NCBI GenBank assembly: GCA_963972195.1
Contig: CAXATH010000003.1
Location: forward strand, 62,001-126,000
Length of the DNA stretch: 64,000 bases
From: Litorimonas sp963972195
GTDB taxonomy: Bacteria; Pseudomonadota; Alphaproteobacteria; Caulobacterales; Maricaulaceae
Direction of reading: 5' to 3'
Shown here: in pieces, positions 57,666-64,000 of the stretch
Numbering within the stretch: position 1 is the first letter of the stretch
Layout: each line of letters opens with the position of its first letter
Program-made: the position numbers and the translations under genes
The notes under the pieces: model-generated
Told to the model about the DNA's origin: nothing
Database searches by the model: none
The model's input: the letters and a program-made list of their open reading frames with translations, nothing else

Positions 57666-58673
57666 TTAGGATTTATCATTTTCGTTCAATTGCGACACAA
57701 AGGCTGCGGGCGTCATGCCGTTCCAGGATTTAAATGCTCTGGAAAAACTCCGAACGTCAACATATTTTAGAGACTCCGCGACAACAATAACGGGACGGCC
57801 CTGCCGCAACATAATTTTTGCGGACTCATTGAGTGTCTCATTTCTCAACATTCGAAAACTTGTCTTTGCTTCGCTAAGACGTCGGCGAAGCGTTGCGACG
57901 CTCACCCCCAATTCCTGGGCCACCATTGATTGTTCAGTGATGCCCTTATGTACCAGCTCAACAACGCGCAAACTCAAATCATTCTTTGCGACCCTGCGTT
58001 CCCGTTCGGCAATCATATTACTGACAGTATCATAGACCGCCGAGGCTTTTACGATTTGGTCGCGGGGCTTGCGAATAGTCGATGCGGCAGCGGCCAAATC
58101 ATATTCTAAGGCATAGGCTTTCGCGCCGCACCGCACGGGTGATTCCCAGAAGGATAAAAATCCATCATACATTCCCCTTGCAGGACGCCGCGACCGCACG
58201 CACCTAACATGTTGGGATAGTTGCGCCCCCGTAATCAGGGTCAGCATCGCATGCAAGAATATTAAAAGCCCTTCCATCACAGAATAGGCCGCCGGGCTAT
58301 CGGACGGGAAGGCATAAGGAAAGTCGCGATCATCAATGGTGTAGACAAGACAACCTCTTCGACACGTCACTTCGTTGAAATACCCGCCGTGAATAAGATT
58401 ATATGTTCTGGCGGCCCTCTTCATCGCGTCTTCAAGATCATCGGCCTGAAACAAAATATCAATTACGAAATCGGTCGTTCCGGGTACCAAAGACCGCTGA
58501 GACATACCCAGACTCTCATCATGAGCACTTTCCGTCATATCTTGCATCAAGCGGAAATGTTCCTGAAGAGATATCCAGCCCTCCGACCCATCCTTTGAAG
58601 ACATAGATTGGCTCGCCGACTCTAAATTCTGTGAACCGGCAATAGTTTTTGCCGCCGTCGCCAACGAAACCAT
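57666..58673 (-). CDS. AraC-family regulator with arabinose-binding-like N-terminal domain
   Basis: 335 residues. The N-terminal domain (about 30-220) resembles the Arabinose_bd type of AraC regulators. The C-terminal double HTH is at about 235-330: QSMVAQELGVSVATLRRRLSEAKTSFRMLRNE and VAESLKYVDVRSFSRAFKSWNGMTPAAF. It points into the TBDR operon, 135 bp upstream, and is the likely activator. Start uncertain; the Shine-Dalgarno is weak, and Met residues about 23-24 codons in are alternatives. Confidence 0.9.
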   Translation of the reverse strand: MVSLATAAKTIAGSQNLESASQSMSSKDGSEGWISLQEHFRLMQDMTESAHDESLGMSQRSLVPGTTDFVIDILFQADDLEDAMKRAARTYNLIHGGYFNEVTCRRGCLVYTIDDRDFPYAFPSDSPAAYSVMEGLLIFLHAMLTLITGAQLSQHVRCVRSRRPARGMYDGFLSFWESPVRCGAKAYALEYDLAAAASTIRKPRDQIVKASAVYDTVSNMIAERERRVAKNDLSLRVVELVHKGITEQSMVAQELGVSVATLRRRLSEAKTSFRMLRNETLNESAKIMLRQGRPVIVVAESLKYVDVRSFSRAFKSWNGMTPAAFVSQLNENDKS

Positions 58674-59103
58674 TTCTGCTTTAGGAACAAGTAAACGTGT
58701 TATGAGCAGCCCTCCTTCATTTCGAATTTCAAGCTACAGACTACCCCCTATTGAAAGTTAAATTTTGAAAACACTCTAGTGGTATGAGGTAAGTGCTTTA
58801 TCAAATGAGTAGTTGTCACCTAAAGTCTGTAAGACTAATGCATAATTACAAGTTTGAAAAATAATGAATTTTATGAAAAGTCAAAACCACAAGGGTTTAT
58901 ATGATGGACATCAACTTCTATCTATTAAAATAAGTGACACTTATTTTAATAGATAGAAGTTGAACTGAAAAAAATCCGGACGCCAAGAAACCGAGATCAC
59001 CGTTTAAGTGGAGATAGGTTGTCGCATCAAATTGCTCCAATCGCGCCCTTACCGGTTAGGCTTCCAACACTGACTTTTCTTGAAATGATATGAATTCAAA
59101 AAA
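58674..59103. other. Intergenic region between araC-type gene and tRNA-Leu
   Basis: About 430 bp, AT-rich, without a supported gene. It contains the 53-bp perfect palindrome at 58911-58963. The T-run directly after the tRNA CCA end (minus strand TTTTTTG) may terminate the tRNA transcript. Confidence 0.6.
58911..58963. repeat. 53-bp perfect palindrome
   Basis: Two 26-nt arms (58911-58936 and 58938-58963) are exact reverse complements around a single central A. The arms are AT-rich (contain CTATCTATTAAAATAAG). There is no T-run on the minus strand after it, so a simple terminator is not obvious; A7 follows it on the plus strand. Confidence 0.9.
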
Positions 59104-59190
59104 TGGTGCCCTGGAGAAGACTCGAACTTCCACTTCCATACAGAAACTAGCACCTGAAGCTAGCGCGTCTACCAATTCCGCCACCAGGGC
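59104..59190 (-). tRNA. tRNA-Leu (anticodon CAG)
   Basis: 87 nt including encoded CCA. The acceptor stem GCCCTGG / CCAGGGC pairs fully. D arm GGCGGAATTGGTAGACGC, anticodon arm GCTAGCTTCAGGTGCTAG with loop CAG, a long class II variable arm, and T arm GAAGTTCGAGTCTTC. The body is very close to bacterial tRNA-Leu(CAG). Confidence 0.97.
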
Positions 59191-59264
59191 AAGCCAGTGT
59201 GGTGCGGGCATTTAGCGGCGGGGCCTTTGTCCGTCAATGATTTTTGGCGGTGGCGGCTGGTCCC

Positions 59265-59804
59265 CTAACCCAGGAGAGGGTAGCTTGCTTCCATTCGGTA
59301 AACGTTCGGGCCCCTAACCTTCTTCCAGCTTGAAAACAGCAAAAACTCATCGACCAGAAACGGCCCGGCTTCGAATTCAGCAAGGCGTTGTTCAAACTTA
59401 ATAACGCGGTCGATCGAAGCGTCTTTTTTCAAATATGCGAGGGTAACATGCGGCGTAAATTTGCGTTTTTCCATCGTAATGCCGACGCGCCGCGCTGCCA
59501 CCCGGCAATGGTCATGTATGCGGGTTAGCGACGGGTGCGGATTAACCCCGGCCCAGAGAGAGTGCGGCTCTGTCTTACCAAAATGATTGCCGCCTTTTAG
59601 CGACAGTTCAAAAGAGGTCAGCCGCAGCCGGGCCAGCTCGCGGTCGAGCTCTTCTGCGTGATCCTCATCGACTTCGCCAAAATATCCGACTGTAATATGA
59701 AATTTCTCCGGTTCCGACCACCGTGCGCCCGATACGCCCCTTTGAATACGGGTGAGCGCAGCCACTGTACGCGGCTGCATTTTTATGGCGGCGAACAATA
59801 TCAT
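59265..59804 (-). CDS. thpR: RNA 2',3'-cyclic phosphodiesterase (ThpR/LigT)
   Basis: 179 residues with the two 2H-phosphoesterase motifs FHITVGYFG (HxT) and PHVTLAYLKK (HxT). The start MILFAAIK is family-typical. It hydrolyses RNA 2',3'-cyclic phosphate ends. The ATG lies 3 bp after the aldo/keto reductase stop, so the two are an operon. Confidence 0.93.
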   Translation of the reverse strand: MILFAAIKMQPRTVAALTRIQRGVSGARWSEPEKFHITVGYFGEVDEDHAEELDRELARLRLTSFELSLKGGNHFGKTEPHSLWAGVNPHPSLTRIHDHCRVAARRVGITMEKRKFTPHVTLAYLKKDASIDRVIKFEQRLAEFEAGPFLVDEFLLFSSWKKVRGPNVYRMEASYPLLG

Positions 59805-59807
59805 ATT

Positions 59808-60848
59808 TTAACACACCGGCGAGCGATACGTCCTATGGAGACGTTCCGCCTCATTTTCCATGTCTTCAGTCCAGGTAATCTCATGGGCGTCAATGTTTTC
59901 GGCGAGCTGCTCCAGAGACGTTGCCCCGATAATGTTGGCGGTGACAAACGGGCGACTTTCCACAAATTTTAAGGCGAACTGCGTCGGAGTAAGGCCCAGC
60001 TTACGTGCTGTACGATTACAGTCTTGGGCCGCCTCATCGGCCAACACATACCGACCCAAAAAGTTCGGGAACAGGTCTTTGCGTGACCCTTTAGGCAAGT
60101 TTCCATCGTCATATTTTCCTGTGAGCAAACCCATTGCGAGAGGCGAATATGCCAGACAACCTATATCTTCCCGCATGGCCATTTCTGCCCGTTCATAATC
60201 AAATCGTCTGGCAATGAGGCTATATACACATTGATTGGAAACCATACGCGGCAGATTGTTTTCTTCGGCCAATTGCAGAAACTTCATTGTCGCCCAGCCC
60301 ATCTCATTGGATAGACCTATGTGGCGAATATTTCCTTTTTCCACATGACGGTTAAGCGCGCCAAGAATATCCTCAAATGCCACCATATCGTCTGCGGCGT
60401 AGTCTTTATAGCTATGAAAACCAAAGCCGTTAATCGGGCGATCCGGCCAGTGAAGCTGATACAGGTCAATATAATCCGTCTTGAGGCGTTTAAGAGATTT
60501 CTCAACGGCTTCGTCAATTTGGGCTGGTGTTTGGCGCGTCAGCTTTTCAGAATCGCGAGTCCAGGTCATTTCGGATCGCCCGACTATTTTAGTCGCCAGA
60601 ATATACTGGTCCCGGTTTTTCCTCGCCTCTATCCAGCTTCCAACATATTTTTCTGTCCGGCCTTGAGTTTCGGCTCTGCCCGGCACGGGGTACATTTCGG
60701 CGGTGTCGATAAAGTTTATCCCCCGGTCAAGGGCATAGTCGAGTTGGGCATGAGCTTCCTTTTCCGTATTCTGCTCTCCCCAAGTCATTGTGCCTAAACA
60801 GACGGATGTGACGTGAATATCTGTTTTACCCAAACGGCGTTTTTCCAT
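59808..60848 (-). CDS. Aldo/keto reductase (Tas-like)
   Basis: 346-residue TIM-barrel NADPH-dependent reductase. Catalytic Asp-Tyr-Lys-His are in order: NFIDTAEMYPVPG, YILATKIVG, DYIDLYQLHWPDRP. Length and the PGRAETQGRTEKYVGSW insert fit the E. coli Tas subgroup. Substrate unknown. Co-transcribed with thpR; divergent from the Bax-inhibitor-1 gene. Confidence 0.92.
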   Translation of the reverse strand: MEKRRLGKTDIHVTSVCLGTMTWGEQNTEKEAHAQLDYALDRGINFIDTAEMYPVPGRAETQGRTEKYVGSWIEARKNRDQYILATKIVGRSEMTWTRDSEKLTRQTPAQIDEAVEKSLKRLKTDYIDLYQLHWPDRPINGFGFHSYKDYAADDMVAFEDILGALNRHVEKGNIRHIGLSNEMGWATMKFLQLAEENNLPRMVSNQCVYSLIARRFDYERAEMAMREDIGCLAYSPLAMGLLTGKYDDGNLPKGSRKDLFPNFLGRYVLADEAAQDCNRTARKLGLTPTQFALKFVESRPFVTANIIGATSLEQLAENIDAHEITWTEDMENEAERLHRTYRSPVC

Positions 60849-60986
60849 ATCAATATATCCTGTAAATTTTTAGGCGCAAATCGGCGCTATCTCTTGGTAT
60901 TATGAAGAAAATAGACTATATATAGGTCACAGTTCAACGCAATGACCGTATGAAACCATATGGTAAGTTGATTAAAGGAGCGTTTT

Positions 60987-61715
60987 ATGAACGACTATAA
61001 TAACCCCGTCAGCCAAGGCGCGGAAACCGATGTTGGTTTGCGTAGCTTTATGCTTGGCACCTATCGTTACATGGCAATGGCGATGGCCGTTACCGCTGGT
61101 GTAGCTTTCTTTGTCGGACAGGCGATTATTGCTAATCCGAACCTGCTGGGTTTGGTATATAACCCTGTTGTGGCAATTGCCTCATTCTTTATCATCGTTT
61201 TTGGTTTTGGCGCCGTTGGGCGTAAGCTCCCGTCAATGAGCATGGGCGGCGTCCTCGCTTTCCTCTTTGGGTTTGCAGCCTTTATGGGCGTTTTAATGTC
61301 GGCCTATGCCGCACTTTATAACCCCATGATTGTCGCGAAGATTTTCTTCATGACGGTTGCTATGTTTGGGGCGTTGAGTCTGTTCGGTTACACAACCGGA
61401 TTTAACCTCAATTCTATCATTAAATACGCAGCTGCGGCTTTCCTTGGCTTTATCATAGTCGGATTTGTCGGCATGTTTGTTCCAGCCCTGTCTATCGTAG
61501 GCGGCGGAACTTTTGCGATCGTTATGAATGTGATCGCCTTGGCAGCCATTGCTGCGATTACAGCTTGGGAAACCCAGACACTGAAACGTATTTATTACGG
61601 GTCAGTCGGAAATCCCGAGATGATGAAAAAGCTAAGCGCATTTGGCGCCGCTTCTCTGCTTCTCGCCTTCATCAACATGTTCTCAATCCTGATGAACCTT
61701 TTTGGGCGCGAATAG
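60987..61715 (+). CDS. Bax inhibitor-1/YccA-family membrane protein
   Basis: 242 residues with seven hydrophobic segments and the family C-terminus (AITAWETQTLKRIYYG, AASLLLAFINMFSILMNLFG). The Asp pair of calcium-leak BI-1 proteins is not obvious. AAGGAG lies 7 nt before the ATG. Members interact with FtsH or act as pH-gated ion leaks. Monocistronic with its own terminator. Confidence 0.94.
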   Translation: MNDYNNPVSQGAETDVGLRSFMLGTYRYMAMAMAVTAGVAFFVGQAIIANPNLLGLVYNPVVAIASFFIIVFGFGAVGRKLPSMSMGGVLAFLFGFAAFMGVLMSAYAALYNPMIVAKIFFMTVAMFGALSLFGYTTGFNLNSIIKYAAAAFLGFIIVGFVGMFVPALSIVGGGTFAIVMNVIALAAIAAITAWETQTLKRIYYGSVGNPEMMKKLSAFGAASLLLAFINMFSILMNLFGRE

Positions 61716-61741
61716 TTTTTCCATAATATTTGAACGAATTA

Positions 61742-61769
61742 AACCCGCTCTATTAGAGCGGGTTTTTTG
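61742..61769 (+). terminator. Terminator of BI-1 gene
   Basis: Nine-bp stem AACCCGCTC / GAGCGGGTT with a 5-nt loop followed by TTTT, 26 bp past the stop. Confidence 0.93.
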
Positions 61770-61800
61770 ATTTCCGATAGGAGAAGCGGCGTCGGGTAAT

Positions 61801-62166
61801 CTAAACGGTTCGGAAACGCTGTTTATCGAAAACCCGCAAGACCGTCGCCAGATCATGACCCCGCTTTAAAACAAGCCCGCCCGGCGCAATAACCGCAAAT
61901 TGACCTTGCTTCTGACGTAAGTGCGGAACCTTCTCGATACGGTAAAGCGCATGTTCAGTCGCTTTTCGGTAGATAGAAAAAACAGCCTTGTCGCGCAGAA
62001 AGTCCATCGCGTAGTCTTTCCAGTCCCCCTTGGAAACCATCTGCCCGTAAACATTCAGAATGAGGCCCAACTCTCGGCGATCAAATGCGACCTGACTTGG
62101 GCGTTTCGTTTGGTTGGCAGATGGTTGCTGGGAAGCGCTGGGGGACAAGGGAATGATATTCGACAT
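61801..62166 (-). CDS. DUF2794 family protein
   Basis: 121 residues. Conserved core VAFDRRELGLILNVYGQMVSKGDWKDYAMDF and YRIEKVPHLRQKQGQFAVIAPGGLVLKRG define the DUF2794 family, which is confined to alphaproteobacteria. Function is unknown. The N-terminal 30 residues are Ser/Gln-rich and probably disordered. Confidence 0.92.
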   Translation of the reverse strand: MSNIIPLSPSASQQPSANQTKRPSQVAFDRRELGLILNVYGQMVSKGDWKDYAMDFLRDKAVFSIYRKATEHALYRIEKVPHLRQKQGQFAVIAPGGLVLKRGHDLATVLRVFDKQRFRTV

Positions 62167-62528
62167 AAGCTATATTTATGGCCGTAAACCCGTTTCGGCA
62201 AGTCCAAGCGGCCTCCAAAGTCTTAACGACTGTTAAACATTCTATCCGAAGCGTAATAAGATGCCGCAATTTTGCCTTATTTCTGTCTCTATCCCGACAA
62301 ACAATGCCGTCATTGGGAAGATGTTGATTGACGATATTTGGAAGAACGCGGATTTCTTACAGCCCCCCAGCCCCCGGGTTCTGCCACCTAACGTCAATCA
62401 ACATTTTTAGACTCCCACTCCAAGGCCTGTAACCGATCTATCGGGCACAGTCCTGAAAACGGATTTTTCGCTCTTCAGCCCGGCGGATAATCCGTTTTCT
62501 CGTTTGGGGTTCGGTATTTGTCTGGAAC
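62167..62528. other. Structured intergenic region with two inverted repeats
   Basis: About 360 bp. It contains the candidate small RNA hairpin at 62321-62409 and a second 11-bp inverted repeat, GAAAACGGATT (62455-62465) / AATCCGTTTTC (62489-62499), just downstream of the DUF1223 stop, possibly its terminator. No coding frame is supported. Confidence 0.6.
62321..62409 (+). ncRNA. Candidate small RNA or long terminator hairpin
   Basis: Perfect 13-bp terminal stem ATGTTGATTGACG (62321-62333) / CGTCAATCAACAT (62392-62404), followed by TTTTTAG on the plus strand. Inside, TGG-A-AGAAC (62339-62347) can pair with GTTCT-G-CCA (62378-62386), leaving a C-rich apical region (about 62361-62375). This rod shape with a C-rich loop and T-tract is typical of alphaproteobacterial trans-acting sRNAs. 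No family recognised. Confidence 0.4.
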
Positions 62529-63275
62529 TCAGCGTTTCAGTATGGCGGCCGTCACGATTTCGACTGACTCAGGTTTATGAAAAATCGCAGCATAGGTTTG
62601 ATCCGCCTCCAAAGCCGAGTCCACCCATATCGATTGCCCTCTCCAGTCGGGACTCTGTACTTCTTCAACCACGTTTTCGATTTTCAATGTCCGTCCGCCA
62701 TTTTCGCCGCGTTTTACGGCGACTTCCTGGAGACCTGGAGTATAGCGGATGAGCGATAAATTATGATCGGAAGGCACATCTGCTTGAACGCGAAGTTTTC
62801 CATCATCTGTCAATGATAAGCTTGCGCCAGGCCGCTCCTTTGGCAGCGGCATAGATGTCACATCTGAATTTGAATAACGCGGGCTATGGGCCGAGCCATT
62901 GAGTACCATTTGCGGGGTATAGACATTCCGGGCGCCAAGTGATTTGCCGTAATCACGCTGACGCTGGGTAAAAGCCGGGTCTCCGAACGTGTCTTTCCAG
63001 CCTAAATAGTCCCAGTAGGTCACCCCGTAAGACAGGACGAGGACGTCCTCACGGCTGCGGGCCAGATTAGACGCAAATTTATTGGCCGGAGGGCAGGACG
63101 AACAACCCTGTGAGGTGAAAAGCTCCAAGACGTAATTTGGCTGAGCCGATTGCGAGCTTGTGGCTTTCATCAAGCTCTTGTCATTTATATCTACCTGATC
63201 TTGCGCGAAACCCAGCCCGACAAAAGCAAAGAGAGCAAAGGAAGAAGTTGCAGCTATTAAAGAGAATGTTTTCAT
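62529..63275 (-). CDS. DUF1223 thioredoxin-fold exported protein
   Basis: 248 residues from ATG 63275. Signal peptide (SLIAATSSFALFAFVGLGFAQ), then VLELFTSQGCSSCPPANKF with a CxxC motif, SYGVTYWDYLGWKDTFG and YTPQMVLNGS, the DUF1223 signature. A periplasmic redox-related role is plausible but unproven. A reading from TTG 63293 would add six residues and has no better start signal. Confidence 0.9.
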   Translation of the reverse strand: MKTFSLIAATSSFALFAFVGLGFAQDQVDINDKSLMKATSSQSAQPNYVLELFTSQGCSSCPPANKFASNLARSREDVLVLSYGVTYWDYLGWKDTFGDPAFTQRQRDYGKSLGARNVYTPQMVLNGSAHSPRYSNSDVTSMPLPKERPGASLSLTDDGKLRVQADVPSDHNLSLIRYTPGLQEVAVKRGENGGRTLKIENVVEEVQSPDWRGQSIWVDSALEADQTYAAIFHKPESVEIVTAAILKR

Positions 63276-63370
63276 AAATCCAATATAGCGCAAATTTTAA
63301 AAGATGCGATTGACAGCCCCATCACAGCTACGTGAATAATTTGCCATGGAACCTATGAGATCGCCAAACC

Positions 63371-64000
63371 TCATAAAGAGGGCTTCGCATTCTTCTGAGC
63401 CTTTTCCTCCGGATCCAGATCCGGCTGACCATCGGCGGATAGGAGAACCGCTATCCACCGGGTCGTGGGAAATTGCGCCAGAATAATCATGATAATGACA
63501 GTTAAGGGCGCCGATAGAAACGCCCCAACGCCGCCCCAGAGAGCGCCCCACAGCGTCAGAGAAAGCACGACCACCAATGCAGACAAATTCATGCTGTCGC
63601 CCATCATCTTTGGTTGAATCGTATTGCCGATGATGACTTGCGCCCCCCAAAGGATGCCTGCCAAAAGGCCAATACGGCCTAAACTATCAAATTGCACCGC
63701 CGCGAAAATGACTGGCAGAGCCACAGCCGCCAAACCGCCAACAATCGGGATGTAATTCAAAATGAATATAACGAGAGCCCAGAACAGGGCATTATCCAAA
63801 CCAAGCGCGGTCATACCGATATAAGACACCGCCGTTTGCATCAGGCTGATAATGGTCTGAACGCCAAGATATTTTTCAATAGAGTGACGGATACGCTCCC
63901 CGACCTTTGCCGCTTTCGCCCGATCATTTCTATCAGGAAACAAATCATCCATTTTTTTCGGAAAGCTGGACTGAGCCGCAAATAAAAATGCAACGTAAAT
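63371..64000 (-). CDS. AI-2E-family transporter (C-terminal part, cut by window edge)
   Basis: The frame stays open to the right edge, so the N-terminus lies outside; about 209 residues are seen. The edge sequence IYVAFLFAAQSSFPKKMDDLFPDR is family-typical, followed by VQTIISLMQTAVSYIGM, IPIVGGLAAVALPVIFA, GNTIQPKMMGDSMNLSALVVVLSLTLWG. The AI-2E/PerM family includes Na+/H+ antiporters and proposed autoinducer exporters. A short charged tail ends the protein. Confidence 0.92.
   Translation of the reverse strand: MYVAFLFAAQSSFPKKMDDLFPDRNDRAKAAKVGERIRHSIEKYLGVQTIISLMQTAVSYIGMTALGLDNALFWALVIFILNYIPIVGGLAAVALPVIFAAVQFDSLGRIGLLAGILWGAQVIIGNTIQPKMMGDSMNLSALVVVLSLTLWGALWGGVGAFLSAPLTVIIMIILAQFPTTRWIAVLLSADGQPDLDPEEKAQKNAKPSL

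Noticed and set aside
59104..59190. tRNA-Leu as integration site of a genomic island
   Set aside because: No integrase, no repeat of the tRNA 3' end found in the window, and ordinary core genes on the 5' side.

Overview
The window is chromosomal DNA of an alphaproteobacterium, most likely a marine, polymer-degrading member of the Caulobacterales/Hyphomonadaceae/Robiginitomaculaceae neighbourhood. The clues are fzlA next to queG, a DUF2794 protein, an imuA-imuB-dnaE2 cassette with the alphaproteobacterial LexA box GTTC-N7-GTTC, Caulobacter/Xanthomonas-type TonB-dependent receptors (TBDRs) and tamA-tamB. Base composition is moderate, so high-GC Caulobacter itself is unlikely. Genus assignment is inference.

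Layout. 1-2.1 kb: tamB (cut by the left edge) and tamA. 2.3-14.5 kb: a laminarin-type beta-glucan utilisation locus. Its minus-strand arm is TBDR, flavin-dependent tryptophan-halogenase-like protein, GH16 lipoprotein and SSS symporter. Its plus-strand arm is a GH3 lipoprotein and an overlapping lacI gene, with a second lacI gene between the arms. 14.6-18 kb: an AcvB/VirJ-type hydrolase convergent with an MprF/LpiA lysyl-phosphatidylglycerol synthase-flippase. 18-27.7 kb: housekeeping and membrane genes (GT2, MarC, M1 aminopeptidase, CDF exporter, fzlA, an unknown exported protein, queG, a small membrane protein). 27.8-34.7 kb: a six-gene operon (SnoaL-like, cupin, unknown, VOC, sulfotransferase, SMP-30) preceded by 11-bp-phased heptamer repeats and by a large SARP/OmpR-type regulator gene. 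34.9-40.2 kb: the SOS mutagenesis operon imuA-imuB-dnaE2.

41-51.3 kb looks like an amino-acid/peptide catabolic region: NSS symporter, exported M19 dipeptidase, XRE-cupin regulator, two paralogous exported TPR proteins, an ALDH7-type semialdehyde dehydrogenase and a TBDR. Three of its promoters share the near-palindrome TTTCYTATARGAAA. 52-58.7 kb reads as an ester-polymer locus, possibly for polyhydroxybutyrate: AraC regulator, TBDR, HSL-type esterase, secreted alpha/beta hydrolase and D-3-hydroxybutyrate dehydrogenase. The right end holds tRNA-Leu(CAG), thpR, an aldo/keto reductase, a Bax-inhibitor-1 protein, DUF2794 and DUF1223 proteins and a truncated AI-2E-family transporter.

The most interesting unexplained items are the heptamer-repeat operator with its adjacent SARP-like regulator and uncharacterised operon, the candidate polyester-uptake locus, the shared operator in the peptide region, a 53-bp perfect palindrome near tRNA-Leu, and a candidate small RNA at about 62.3-62.4 kb. 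No CRISPR array, complete insertion sequence, prophage or rRNA gene was seen.
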